A DNA stretch of 64,000 bases from Melanocharis versteri (taxonomy: Eukaryota > Chordata > Aves > Passeriformes > Melanocharitidae), in contig VZTG01007794.1 of the NCBI GenBank assembly GCA_013397845.1, forward strand, positions 434,001 to 498,000, given 5' to 3'. The notes beneath the pieces were generated by a model. It did no database searches. It was not told where the DNA came from and saw only the letters and a list, made by a program, of their open reading frames with translations. How positions within the stretch are numbered: the stretch's first letter is position 1; every line of letters begins with the position of its first letter. A program made the translations under genes and the position numbers. Below, piece after piece: positions 35,588 to 50,400 of the stretch.

Positions 35588-38500
35588 TCATATGTGTTAG
35601 GGCAGAGGAATGTAATATTTATTACATCTGGGTATCCTCATAGCTGGACCACTTCTTACTCATCATGAAGATGTCTGTGTGCCTTGGGACACCATATCAT
35701 TGGCAATTCTGCCCACCCCCATTTAGATCAGCCTGCAGGAGCTGTCTCCATCTGAGTCAGTTGTCTGACCCCTTTGCAGGCAATAGAGAGGAACACACAT
35801 TTCTAGCACTTAATTTGCATGCTCTGTTTTATAACAGATGAACTCCACAAATACGTCTTGCTTTCTCTATAGCACCACAGGCATCTTCAAAGTTTACCTG
35901 AGATGTAGGTGCCTACATTGTAGGCTGCTTAAAGTTATTCTTTTTGCTCCAAGTGTAATAAAAATGAACTTTCTGGACAGCACAGTGCCTGGTTCAAACT
36001 CCATAGCACACACACACACAACCTGTGTGACAGTCTCCAACAAAAATCACATGCCAGCAAAAATAAAGCTAGGTACACAAGTGTGATGGACACAGAACAC
36101 AAGCAGTAACAATAAATTATTTTAATTCATCTGGTAATTTGTGGGCACTTAAATATTGTTCCAGGCCAGTTTCACACTAGCGCAATCCTTTCACAATACT
36201 CCTGATTTACATTACATTAATTGAGAAAACAATTAGATCCCATCTGTGCCGACTGTATGTCCCCTATATGCCATGGGAGCTGTGACTATGACAAAAACTC
36301 AATGGACAGGCAAAATACAGGCAAACTTCAGTCCTCAGAAACACATTCAGAACTACACATGTAACAGTGGCGCAATAAACTAGGCAGACCAAAACGGATT
36401 TTAGAACATCTGAGCCAGATATATCTTCTGAGGAGACAGGCAAGCTCATGGTCTGGGAATCAGCCTGAGATTGGGGATCTAGGACCCCTCCTGATGGCTG
36501 TGTCCAGACGCAGTACGGCTGTGAGCTCTTGGTGCAGTCTGTTTCACACTGCCCACCTGTACAGGAGGCAGAGTCACAGCTTCCTTCACTGCCAGACACA
36601 CTGAGACATTCAGTTACTGCCTGGCCTCAAAGGACTGGCAGTAGCCATTAGATCCACACTCCATTATAAAACATTATTATGCTTGTAACCTAAACCCAAG
36701 GATTCAGGCAAAGCATTTCCCATCAGTGGTTATGACAAGAGTAAATCAACAAAGCTACAGCAGTAGAAATGATGTGAGACCACAGCCTCTTGCTCTGCTG
36801 TTTCACAGTCCTTCATGCAATTTATAGCTGGGGGTTAGCAGGGGATGCTCAGAGTCTGTGCTGGCCCCTGAAAATCCACACCACAGCGGAGGTAGCACAG
36901 GGATGGGCAAATGTAACTCAGCCAGCTATGAGGATAGCACAGGAACTTAAAAGACTTCAGCTCAATTTAAGGAACAGACAGGCTGAAGATCACAGTGCTG
37001 CTCTGGGGAACTCAGAAATACAGTACGGTTAATTTGAAACTAAGTGAAGAGAGAAGTTTAAGAACTCTAATACTTTATGCTTGCAATTTATATTTAAATA
37101 AAGTATAAGTTGAACTTCTCTTTAAAAAGAAGAAAGCAGGTTTTTCTGCTTCACTTCCTATATGTCATTACTCCCTTAGTCCACTGCTCCAGCTTCCCAC
37201 TAATCTCTTGTAATTGAAGCATCTCAGAGATACCACTTGCGATTAATGGGACCACTTAGTCTGCCAGAAATTGTTGTTTGAATTCCAGCGACCAGGCCTT
37301 GGCAGTGCCCAGCCTTAGATGTACCTCTGACTGTTTCTACAGGGAAACATGAAAGCAATCTCCTGAGACATGCGCTCTTGGTAAAACAAACAACCTGGGC
37401 CCAATTTTGATCTAATTTTACACCCATGCAAATCTGGCTGAACTCAGCAAGAATTACTCTAGCTTAGGAGTGCAGAGAGAGAATAAAAAAAAAAGGCCAC
37501 TTGCTCTGCATCACTGCTATGCCTTTTATAGGATATAACTTCACTTCTTAGTCCTGCTCATGCTGGTAGCATTTTTTTTAATGTGTTTTCTCTTATGAGT
37601 TTGCAGGATTTCACTGGACAACTATTTAATCCAACAGCACCCCCATTTACTTCTCTGCATTTCAGTTCCTGCCTTCAAAGACATGATTTGTTCTTATATG
37701 AGTTCTACAGTCATTGAATTCCACAATATTATTCCAGATGCGAAACGCCACAAATAAAAGCAGAATCACAGCTGCACTGTTCAGACTTCCTCAAAAGGTG
37801 GGGTTTTTTTTTTTGTATATTTGTCCATGTACTTATTTTACACATATGTGTGCGTATTTCAATTATATACACCATTTTTAAAAGCATATACATTTTCTGA
37901 ATATATATAAAAAATATCTTTTTTTTTCATAAATTTCTCTCTAAATAGCAATTATTGGCACTGATGGGTTCCTTCATGGGTACCATTCAGTAGCATCGAG
38001 GGAAGACCTAGGGGAATTGCTGTATTATCACTATGCTACTGTACTGTAAAAATAAGCACAAACCTTATAATAAACTCTATAAAAATTTCAGTTGCCTGAA
38101 CCATTTTTCTTTCTCCTTTTTTATCTAATGCATCCCTATAAACACATCTACTATTTCTCAAAGAAGGAATTTGCTAATTGCAGGATTTTCCCCAGATAAA
38201 CTCAATTTGTGACCTGTCACGGACCTTTTGTTACATTCATACTCTGTGGAGAAGGACAAAGGTTCAGCACACTCTGCAAAGTAGAACTGGTGCCAAAGAC
38301 ATGAAAAAAAGAAAGCAGAGTCCAGCCACTGACACTGCTGTGTCTCCTGTGCCCACAGGGGTCTGTCTGCAGGACCGGCAGCAAAATGAGCAGGGAAGGT
38401 GAGAGAGGTAAGCTCTGTCAAATCTGTCTCACACACGAATAGCTGCAAACACAGACTGGAATGAGGCAACACAAGCAGAGATCGACACTGGGGATATTAT

Positions 38501-40935
38501 CACTTCCTTCTACTCTTGCCTGTAAGATTTCATTTGGGGTTCATTTATCTAATTACTGCAGGGACAGGGCTAGACAGCTGTTGCTTCAGGCACTGTGCTT
38601 GCCTTTATGAGCTGCTTTTCTCATCAATCATTTGAGCAGCTTCTGCCGGACATGTTCTGGGTAGCGGTGAGAGGCAGGAGCTGCAGCGCAGTCACAGGCG
38701 AGACAGGCCAGCCAGGACTATTGAGCTGTTTCAGCACTCCATCAATGTAATGGCAATCACTGGCTGCAGGAACAGCCCTATTGGAGGTTAATGAACAGTA
38801 GGTTTTGTAATTTCTCACTGTTACAGTTGTAAATAATGGTGGGAGGCACGCATTTTTGCTGTAGCCAGCCACAAAGTACTACAGCACAAGAAAATCTAGG
38901 CCTTCCCATATGCTTGTGCATATACATGCTTTTGCATGATGGTTGTAAATCTTGAAGCCTTTCTACAGTGCCCAGAAGATATGAAACCACCTGTTAAGTT
39001 TTTTTTTTTATTTTTCTTACAGATCATGAGACAATTAGTTGGTCATGCTGGCATGAAATCTAGGAGCTCAAGATAAACAGACTGACCCAGAATGCAACAA
39101 ATGCAGGATTGTGAGTGGACATTGCTCTAATGGAAATACGGTCACATTTGAAAAAAAACACAAACAAATAAACTCGGGTGAATTATGCCAGTGTAAGCTA
39201 GTCAGGAAACATGTGCAAACAGGCCATGTTGTCCTCTCTTTCTGTTTTCACAAAGGTAATTCTAGGCTTCAGTGCTCTGCTTTAACACAAATTAGAAAAC
39301 GCATAGGCCTGATCACTCTTGCTGTTGGTGGAAATGGCTGTTACTGATACTGATGCTTTGGAAAAGCAGTGAAAACAACTGAAAAAGCAGTAGCTTTAAA
39401 GCATGCGGGTTTCCTCTTCTTTTACAACAGTTCTTCTGTTTCTATCTTGTGTAATTGCTAAAACTTTACCAGCTCATCAACCCCATCCTGTACAGCAGTT
39501 AAACTAATCTGGACTTGTAGCAATAATGGGAAGTAGTGGCAGCATACTGTACCCAAACACCAAACATGCTATTCAAAAAATTTGCACTTATACTGATTGC
39601 ACACTTCGTCAGTTGGACAATGCAACTTTAATAATGAATTCAGTTAAATCTGGTGTGACATACACTCAGGCCACAGGGCACGGCTCAGTGGCTTCCTGTA
39701 CTGTTCGTGGCAGCAGTAGCTGTGTGTTTGTCACTACGGTTTGGGACAGTAGAAAGACAATGCTGAGCACCAGCAGTCTGAAATCAGCACATTCATCAGC
39801 CCAGCCATTCAGCTGTAACATTTCTACTTCAGCATTTACTAGATTCTAAATTAACAGAGACCACTGCAACTTCCTTCTACTCTTAAAAAAATTAAATTAC
39901 AAAAAAACAAAGAAGATATGAGGATCACCCTGTCATGGAAAACAGTCTTTTCTTAAGGCTTCCCACACACGGACTGCGTTCCTGGCTTTCCTTTTTCTTC
40001 CTCATGATCTCTTTAAGGTAAGTCTCCATTTCAGAACTGCATAATTGGGCAGCCTGTGTGTTGCCTCAAGCAGGAGGAGGATTTTTCCCAGCTTCTGACA
40101 TTCTCCACATACCTGCACTTAAGATAGGACCAACAACAGCCTAACTCAGCCCAGTTAGTCCTGGGATTAAATTATTTTTCTTTTTCTTTTCTTTTTTTTT
40201 TTTTTTCAAAGAGAGAGAGTATCTTTAAACATCACTGAGAGTGGCATTTTCTTAAGAACCGAACAAGCCAAAACAGCCTCCAACAATGTCAGCATGAACA
40301 ACATGGGATCAGCTGGCAAATCTTGTCTTCCCTGCCGTGGATCTGCAGGTATGTAAGCATGCACCCACTGCCTACTGGTGGAGTGAGCAGATGCTTACTT
40401 AAGGTTCCAATACGCTACTGCAAAAATTTATTCTGCTTCCCTCACTATGACAAGAATGTATTTCTCTGTGCACAGTACAAGTACAGCCGACTGCCATGAA
40501 TTTCAAGATCTCATCTTTTCCTTGGTACCTTTTGACGTTAAGCATATATTTTGCTTCACTTCAGTGACTGTTTAGAGTAGAGCGTTTCCTCTCTGCCTTT
40601 TTTCCGACTTTTTTTAAAAATAACTTTTTCAAAAGGGTCTTTAGACACAAAGTATCTATGTAGTAAATTAAAGAAGATAAAAACTGTTACCTGGCACAAA
40701 ATGGAGAACTGGCAACTTTCCCTGTAATTCTCATTCTCTGCTATGGTGTGGCTGTATCCAACAGTTTGCAAGATGCTCCCTTGCCCATGCTAATTTAAGA
40801 ACCATGCCTGGAATTGTTTGGGAGAGACTAGTGCCCAACACCATGCCAGGGACCTTGTTAACAATGCAGGAGTACGATGACTGAGTGCCAGTGTCCAGGA
40901 ATATTTCTTGTTCCTGTCTAATTTATTTTGTAGTC
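35588..40935. other. KIF26B upstream intron, nothing recognised
   Basis: It contains (CA)7 at 36,007-36,020 and a T/C-rich tract near 40,168-40,206. No exon was recognised. The open frames at 36,264-36,599 (minus) and 39,526-39,849 (plus) lack recognisable domains. Confidence 0.5.
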
Positions 40936-41477
40936 TGTACCGGCTTTAGTTCCTTCACAGTAGCTGGTACGGGACTGTGTACTGGATTTAGGATGAAAAC
41001 AGTGTTGACGACACAGGGACATTCTAGTCACTGCTGAGCAGAGCTTATGCAGAGTCAAGGCCTGCACAGCTTGTCACGTCACCCTGCCATCAAGTAGCCT
41101 GGGGGTGCACGAGAAGTGGGCAGGGGACACAGTCGGGATGGATGACCCCAAGTGCCCAAAAGGACACCCCCACCATATGGCAGCTCAGCACATAAAACTG
41201 GGGGAGAAGGAGAAAGAGGGAGATGACCAGAGTTACAGCCATTACATGTGAGGAAGCCCTGCTTTCCTGGAGATGGCTGAGCACCTGCCTGCCCATGGGA
41301 AGTAGTGGATGAATTCCTTATTTTGCTCTGCATGTGCATGAAGCTTTTGCTCTTCCTAGTAAACTGTCTTTATCTCAGCACACAAATTTTCACTTTTACC
41401 CTTCTGATTCCCTTGCACATCCCACTGGGAGAGAGTGAGCAAGAGGCTGTGTGGGGCTGAGCTGATTAAGCCACAGA
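40936..41477 (+). mobile_element. Solo LTR of an avian endogenous retrovirus (ERV-L type)
   Basis: It follows the layout of the abundant bird ERV-L LTRs. It begins TGTACCGGCTTTAG (consensus TGTCCTGGTTTYGG), then GTAGCTGGTAC, GTGTACTGGATTTAG, a middle part with a TATA-like CATAAAACTGGGGG, then AAACTGTCTTTATCTCA, CATCCCACTGGGAGAGAGTG, GCTGTGTGGGGCTGA and a terminal TTAAGCCACAGA. About 540 bases are present, close to full length, with an apparent small deletion near the 5' end. There is no internal retroviral region next to it, so it is a solo LTR left by recombination. No clear 5-bp target duplication was seen. It lies antisense to the host gene. Confidence 0.85.
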
Positions 41478-44400
41478 ATTGTCCCAGTCATAGATCATTG
41501 CACAGCTTAGGCATGTTTAGCATTCTCTAAGTTAAATACAAGAAACTCAGTCTGTGCAGTAGTGGCCTCCCAAGCATGTGATGTGCCATATGTTGCTCAA
41601 TTCCAACCTGGCTTGATATCTACAGATCCTACAGACAGATCAGCCAAACCCACGAAACACATTTGTGGCATCAGCAAGGCAAGCTCCCTAAAGGAACTTC
41701 TCTGCTCTCATGATTGATGGCAAGGCTGCTGTCGTTCCTGCTGCCTGCATAAGGCTGCCATCAGCCCCCCGGGGAGGAGGGAGACAGCAGTGGTGAGTCA
41801 CTCGGCTCTTTCTCAGGCCGTGCTCTTATCCTGCTGCCGTGCAGAAAGACTGAAGAGAACTCTGCTTTGCTTATTTAAGCTTCCTCTTAGAAACCTGCCC
41901 TTCCAGCAAAACATGACTGAACTGCCTCGGCTGTCACAAGGACTGGTGTTGATAGAAAGCAGAAGCAGTATCAACAGTAGCAATATCTCACGCACGTGCC
42001 TTGATAATTATGCCTGCTATACTATTTCTTAAAGCCCCAGTTTCCCTTTTTGTGAAGCTGTGAAGGAGGTGCATAGGATGCAGCACGGTAAGTATAAGCA
42101 TCAGGTCATCTTACCACTAATTAGAGAAAGTGTGGCACTGAGGGCTTCACATTATATATTCTCAGGAAGTGAGGAATTCCAAGATGAACAAGGCTCTCTG
42201 GTTTTTTGTCTAAGGAAACAAGAATTTCTATGGAAAGAATGCGGATAAAAGACAAAGTTTCCCTTACACGTCTTTGAGATGTCTTTTCAGTACTAGAGAA
42301 ACAAAGGGTATACAGGTATTACAAAGAGATGTATAATCACAATTGTAAGCTTTTCCATTATTTATAAAGATGATCTCCATGGCTGCATACAAAAGAAGAT
42401 TCCCCAGTCCGCACATAAAAGTGTACGCCATGGCACCATAAATAACAAGTAGCAATACAATCAGGCAAGAAGGATTTACATTATTTAAACCAAGCCAGAA
42501 GTGAAAAATTGCAGTTTAATGCAGATAAGTGTGGAAAAAAAGATGTGTAAAACTTTGGAGTGGCAGTTGGTAATGACAGACAGTAAATAAAAGGGATGGT
42601 TCTGACTAGGAATTTGGGAATTCATGGTGAGGAAAAAAAATCCCAAAGGAAGCACAGGGCTGCATTGTGAAAGAGAGTCTATATAAGTGGAAGGGGGTAC
42701 AATTATCAAATTAGCCAATATAGGTGAGATAGCTAGAAGGTGCTTAGGTATTCAGAGGAGAAATCCAGTCTCCAGAAGGAATATAAGCAGCCTCCAGTAC
42801 CATATGTTTCATGAAACAATCAATAGAACCTTCAAGGAGCAGAGCTAGATGCTTTAGTGAGGAATGCAATGCATTATAGTGTCACTGAATTCAGCAGTAA
42901 TTCCTTATTTACCTGAAAGTGTATGAGATGAGGATTTGCCCTTAGTTAGGAACAACCACCAAGAAAATTAAATTTGGAAAATGAGAAAAAGATAAAACCT
43001 GGATCCAACCAATGATATGATCTATATTGTTAGCGAACATTTCACCTGAAGATCCCTCAGGGCTTTGCAGTCTTCTGACAGGATCAAGACATATATTTAC
43101 AATCACTCCTAATTTTCAATGGCAGTAATAAAGCCTAAGATTAAATGAATCATCTAAGATCCCAGGAAAGCTGTGCTTTACCTAAATAGACTACCTGAAC
43201 TCTGGTTCTTCCCCTTCTTATCCCGTAACTGTAGGCTATAATATTTACAAGGGCATAAACATAATATTAAATTTACTTCTTCTTTCATGTTGTATCCTCT
43301 TTAATGCTACCTTCATGCTTCTATCTTTGGCAATGGTACAGGGAGGCACAATAACTTCAGAGCCCAAGGACGCACTCAGAATTAATGAGATCCATTTGTA
43401 ATGCTACACATTATCTCAAATTAAAAGTGCTTTTTTTGAGCCTTAACAGAAATCCCTGCAACAGACTTTTTTTTGGGGCTTGATTCTGCATTCCCTGGAA
43501 ACAAACAGAATTATTTATTGTGCCTGGAACAAAAGAATAGAAGACAATATCATACAGGATGCAACTGAAGGTTGACATAACTCCACAACATTCCATCTCC
43601 AACAGTGATCCAACATTCTGCCCTGAGAGCCTCCCACTGTGGCGGTCTGCACTGCCATTCCTCTGCTCCCTGCCAAACTGTGCTTTGCCAATACCTGTAT
43701 GGCTCACGTGCCACTTGCATCCTACCAAGACGCAAACTGTGAGGAACACAAACTCAGGAGAGAGCCACAGGCCCCAGTGAGTCAGTTTGTAGTCTAAATC
43801 AAATCTGCAGCCCACTGGGGACACTATACGGATTGGGTATATCTATAATGCCATTTGTGGGATGTTGTCCCTCCTTTTGGAGGTGGGGTGAGAACTGCCC
43901 CACAGAAGTCTCCCCTGGCTACATACAGCATATGAAGTTGCCTCTCCCAACTCTTCTAGAACCAGGTGCCAAGGCTCTGATTGCTTGTGCTTCTCAGACT
44001 TTGGGCTTTTTAATGCTTTCCCCAGTCCTAACATTCAGTTGTTTTCTGACCAGTAGTGAACATCGTGTTGGGATTTTCACTAGCCTCTAGAAGGCACTAC
44101 AGCCTGACTCTTACCCCTTAGGGAAATAAAATCCAGGGAAGTCATATATCTGAGCAAATTTGTTCTTAAAAGCAAACACAGCCTCTGGTGGTACAAGGAT
44201 GCTCTTACTTATTTGGAAAAGCCCAGAGACATATTAGCCAAGTCTACACTGCTGGTTTGTTAAAGTACTGTGTATTACTCCGTGACGCTGACTCCTGGGC
44301 ATGCATCTGACTCCAGGTACAGTACAGCTCATCTCCACTGCGTCCTGTGCTCCCATAGGAAGAAATCCAGGTATGCAGGCAATGAGGATGGTACTGTGTG

Positions 44401-47400
44401 CTTAGCACTGACCCTGGCCTGACTGATCACAGAACCGAGATACTCCTACAGATAGGAGTGTACTGCTTTCCTGCGGTTTTTTATTTTGTACTAAGCATAA
44501 ACATAACAGAACAAAAATGATACCAAATCAGAGAGGCAGACAAACAACAACAACAGGAAGAAAACTGAATGGGAGCCCCTGATGGGAACTAAATGCAAAC
44601 AGTACTTTGACAAATGGAACTTGTCTCATGTCACAGAGAGCCGCTAACTTCTTTCACCCTCAGCTGCAGTAAAACAGTGTAACATTGCCACTCACCCTCC
44701 TCCTTGATGAATGCAACTCTACAGCAATGAGAAACAGCCAGCGAGGAGCCAACTGCCTTGTGATCCCTACCACTAATGATTTCATCCACTGTTTGCTGCT
44801 TTGCTAAATGTTGCAATAAATAACAGCAATATTTGTGAATAGATCGGTAACCAACCACTTGTGCCCTAGAACGAATATCCAGTGCCTGTTAGTAGTCTTT
44901 CTGCATGCCCTCAGCTGTAACTCTGCAATCTTAATTTGGGCAAAATTTCCATCATCTTCAACCTCAACTGCCATTTTCTGACTTCTGAGTGCTTAAACCA
45001 TGCAACCTTAATATTCCTTTAATACTGCTATTTGTCAACAGAATAATTCATTATGCTGTGTGTAACTTAGGAGCTGTGTGATTCTTCTAGCAAGCAGCAG
45101 CCTTTAATGAACGGCACCTGATCAATAATGCAGAATTCAACATTTGAGAATAAATAAAAAAGCCTTTTTCATGAGGAGTGTCTGCAGGAAATGTCAAAAT
45201 AATTTATCAAGGGTCCAGGCTGATAGCCTGCAGCTGCTGTCCACAAGAATTATAAAAACATACATTGTTGAGTCCTGAAAATACGTTTTTTGTACAGAGT
45301 ATAACTAGATTTTTCCATGTCCAAAACACAAAATAAGGACTTACTGAGTATGAATGCAATGGTCATTACCAGAGTTTTGTTAAAGTAAAACTTTGCCACA
45401 ATAGTGTTTGGTCCCTAAGCTGCTAGTTATACAGGATTATTTTAACTTGGTTTCCAGGTGCACCTTTAAAACAATCCTCACTGTAATTCTAGACAGGCTG
45501 AGCTGCTTAATACAAATGCAAAAATGCATTTGTATTTGGGTTTCAAAACCTCAGATTAACAAGGTAATCAGACAAACATTACAAACCAAGACAAGGGTAA
45601 GCAGTTTATCTCTTCCTGATATCTAGATGCAGCGTGTACCAAATGAACAAGTAGTTTTTACAGCTTTGGAAAGCTTTTACATTTCTTAATAAATGGTCTA
45701 GCAAAGAAGCCCAAGGTAACTCCAGCTCCTTTGCTGATAATTCACATCCAGCGTTTTATGGAGTAGCAACAGTTAAGGGCTATAATCACCATTCACAAAC
45801 ATGAGCAAGATTATTTAAATAAAGGTTTAATGACGTTTGCTTTAGTCCTATGTGGCTTAAAAACCTTAATTTTAAGTGCCAAAGTTATCAGATCCTGAGT
45901 CCAGTGCGATCACTTTTCAAGGTATGTCATTTAAATGCTAAGAATAATCTCATCCTGGACTGTACACATCCAAGCAAGGCTCCTTTCATTGTACTTGGGA
46001 TGCAGCAGGATGGGGACTGCAATAGCTTTGTAAGCTTACTTTGTAAAGATCAGGCTCTTGATCAGCTAGGAACCGCTGAAGAAGGCTTCACTTTTAGCTA
46101 GATTGAACTACACTGGCCATTTGATTTATCTTTTCTGATGCAGGCAGAAAGAGTGATCTGGTGGTGGATAAGGACAAGGGGAGAACCTTGATGAGGGTGG
46201 GCAGGTCACAATTCTACAGCCCCATTCTCTCTCTGAGTTGGGCGACAGAGCTGGCTGCTTCATCTCCTCTAAAATCTGAAGATTTCCACTTTGGTTGCCT
46301 TGGTGCCTTCGGTGGGTAACAATTCCTGTGGAGAGCCTGCAGCTCTGTTGATACTACTGGAGATATGCTAGCTATTACACCAATTAACCTGTTTCTAAAT
46401 CCATCTCTTTAAACAGTGCTTTTCCATCTGTGACAACTTCTATGGTGACACTGCTATTTGTCATTGGTGGCACTGCATGCCAGACAACGGCTATAAAAGT
46501 AGCAGTCGGTGCACAGGTTTCACAAATGATTTAAACAACTAGCTTTTTCTTGAGCAACAAAGGGGTCTTTCATTTTAAGATAGTTCATCCTCCATGCTTG
46601 TCACTACTGTAGCTTAGTATCAGGAAAGAAACGTTCTTTGATGTTTGTAAGGTTTAATCGCTCATCACAAAATAGAGAGATTAATGAATGGGAAAAAATG
46701 GGGGGGGCGAAGATGACTTTTTTGTTTGTTTTTTTTGTTTGGTTTTTTTGGTTTTTCTTTTTTTTGTTAAGAAGCATCTTCCCACAACAGATTAGAGCAC
46801 AGGCAGAACAAATAAGCAAAGTAAAATATATCAGAATGATAAAAAGGAGGAAGTACCACAACAAATTACACTTACAGAGTCATTTTTAATGTGCAGCACA
46901 TAAGGAACTTTGATGAAATATTCAAACTTCAAACCTAACGTGATCCTAAATCAGCACTGTGTGTTAGGGAAGGAGACAGATCTACTGCCTGTCTGTCTGG
47001 TGAAGGATGGTTTTATACCACTAAACCTGAAAAGGGTATGTCTTGAAATTACTCGAGCCAGACTGATCATATACATCAGTATGAAATGTGAGAAGCACAG
47101 AAAGCCAGTGTGGCCAGAGCTGGGCCAGAATCCAAATCAGAGTCAAACCAACCACAACAATATTCAGATTTTCACTGGTGGAGCCAAAGCCCTAACTTGG
47201 ATCAACTTGATTTTTTTCTCACTTCTTTCAGTACATAAAACCTTCCAAATAGTTCCTGGAATTGACAGTACTACATTTAGACAGAATGGAGGACAAATCT
47301 GTCCAGCTGGGAAGCTTCAGGTACAGTAACAGGCATTATGACAACTCTTAAGGTGAAAAATTAACAACTTGGGGTTTTAATTGCATGTCTAAAGCTGTCT

Positions 47401-50400
47401 TTATCACCTGATGTCCATTACTAAAGCTGTACTTTAGTCCTTGATTTTTTTTGAGGACTGCCCTCACAGCAACACTCATCTGCGAGTGCTGCAACCCATG
47501 CAGCCCTGTGCTTACCATTTTAATAGTCAAGAATCTTTCCTTCTCACATAGTATTTTTGCTATACAAATAAAAAATTGGGATATAGATCTTCGGACAGTC
47601 ATCTAGATTTTGATTCAGATTATTCCATAAGATAAAGATAATAATTGGTAATATATCATGGTTCACACACTACTTTGTCTACACTGCTGCTCTTCCTGTA
47701 TTTCTGTTAAATGCTGCACATCTTACCTGACTGCAGATGAATGCACATTAGCAAATATCCACATTTTGATAAGGTTAACTTTGTGTATGAAAAAGAAATT
47801 CATGTAATGTATAGCATATAAAGTAAAGGAAACTCACTCTGTCATTAATTCCTACTGATTTGTATAGATGTTTCAAGAAATGTAGTCTCTGTCAAGGTGC
47901 TTCAGGACTTACCCCGTTCTGTGTGCAATTAGATAAAACAAGGCACATTTTCAATGGAGTGACTATCTCAGGATGTCCTTGGATACTGTGGGATCAGTAA
48001 ACCTCTTAATATTATTTTAATTAAGCTGTTACAATTCATCGTGTCAAAACATAAACATACCGATTATATAAAACTGCATTAGGAGACCTTACATAGCCCT
48101 GATTAATGGCCTCAGAGGTTGTAAAATGAATCCAAACTGTAAATTTATACTGTGGGCTTTTCTTAAATGTGAATTATTGACTTGACACATTATAATAACT
48201 CTTTCCAAACTATTGTGGTCTATGGTTCAAATCTTTTCTGTATAGCTCACTGACATGCACAGTAAGCCTAATTTACTACGTCTCTTAGTGCATGAACATC
48301 CACAGACTGCAGCATCCTCTGAAATGGATTCCAAAATATTGCAAGTAACCAGATGGACAAAGGCATAAGGAAGAAAATGCCTTTAATCAACAGTGACTTC
48401 CAGGTAAGAACAACTCAGAATCGCTCCTACCAGCTCACCTGGCAGAAAAGTTTCTACCATCAACAAGGTACACCAATGCCTGAACATGTTACAAGGAACC
48501 TGCTATATAAACAACAATAATTATGAAATTAAAATACTCCATATCTATAGAGTAGTGTCAACACAATTTTGGGGGGGGAGGGGGAAATAAGAAAAAAACC
48601 CAAAACAAACAATAAACCAACCAAGCAACAACTGACTGAAAAAAAATTCAGCTATTTTTTAGCTCGATCACTAGTTCCACTTTCAATCATCAGTTTTAAA
48701 TAACCCGATTAGATGAATATTGGCAATTAGCATAACCTGACAGGGAGCAGCTATCTTCGAATATAGGCATTAAAACAAAAAAATGACATTAAAAACTAAG
48801 TTGTTGCTTTAGTAGAACCAGACCTACTTACTGGGCACATATTAAGCACTGAAGTGCTGAAAGAGTTAAGAAAATCCAAGCTGAACAAAAAAACAACTAT
48901 TTTAAAAATATTTACACTAGACTCCATAAAACTGAAGAAAGTATGACTGAGAAAATTGATATCTATAAAGAGTTCAAATCACACAATTATATTATCTTTT
49001 TGAAGTAGTGTAACACGTATTTTGCAGACTTAATCTACACTTCATTACTCTCTCTAGAAACGCGTATTCAGGGCAAAGTCTACACACAAACACTACATTT
49101 TCCCGTTAGAAAAAGTTATCCTAATATGAAGCAAAATAGGTTTTGTTTCTAAAAATAAGATACCCTCAAAATCCAGCCTAAAAGTCAACACATTTTTGCG
49201 CAGAAAACTTTGAAGTTTCTGTAGATGTACATGGCATACTGACCTGAATTTACATTTTCCAAAGAAAAAGTAGGAATGCTTTTCACATATAAACCTAGAA
49301 AATCATGTAGAAATCTTCATTATTAACCCTTTGCAAATAGTTTCTGCATAAGAATAAAAATGTAGAGAAGTATACAAACTCTCTAAAAAACATCACAGGT
49401 ATATTTTCCTTTTTTTTTTTTTTAATATACGTCAATATTTGTGCACAGAAAATCCAAACCAGGCCCACTGACTTCATCAACACACCATCTTTCAGAGAGA
49501 TTCGATAATCATAGGACCTTGACTTGTTTAAGTCAACTGAACTCTTGAAGATTAGTGGAATCTTTTCAGGCTGTAAAGCTTTCACTATTAGGAACGACCG
49601 AAAGTAGGAAAGGAAGATTGTTGTCACAGTAACCCCAAAAAGTCGGGGTCTCGCAACAGAGGAAACTATTAAGAACAACAGTGAAACTCTTTGGAAAGAG
49701 GGGCATTTCTTGGGCTGGGGATCACAGGCTACACTTCTTCCTCAGCAAAGAAAGAGGCAGGCTGGCTGGAGACCACCATCGCCCCAAGGGCTGAATATAT
49801 CTCCCAAGGTTTGAACACAGATGATTACTCTAACTCTGCTGATACCTTCGGTGAAGAGGAGGAAGAAAGTGGCCAAGCACTTAATCAGTAGAGCCAACAA
49901 TATAATTCCCCCAAATATGACACCCTCCCTGTGTTGAGTTCAGCTACCCTCCGTACATTGGGAGCTTGAAATACTGGGAACTTTAGTACAGCAAAGGTTT
50001 GTGAATGACAGGAAGACGAAGCTGGCTTTTCTATTTCTAACATCCCATGTTCCCTTTGAATTCTCAAGCAGGGGAAGTAGCTCTAAGAATGATAATACAA
50101 AGCATTTCCCATCAATATGCAATACTCACTACTGCACAAATAACCAAACCTCCTATCACACCGTGTCACCTCATTGTCCACAACCTTTAGTAAAGAATCC
50201 TTCCTCTCATTTTCCCAGCCAATGCTGCTTCACAGTCTACAGCTGAGTTCAAGATGTCCTTTAAACCACCAGGCAACAGCCTTTGGTAGAGACATCAGGA
50301 GACTGGACTGTACAGACCACTGACCTACTCTTTGCCAGTTACAGACAGGCATGTACCTGAGTTTGTGTGGATCTACTGGATATCCTTGCAGCTGCACCTG

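Noticed and set aside
46604..46889. Phe/Trp-rich and Lys/Asn-rich open frames
   Set aside because: Produced by the T/G-rich low-complexity tract.
46910..47329. 139-codon open frame on the plus strand
   Set aside because: No domain, no start or splice context, AT-rich intron composition.
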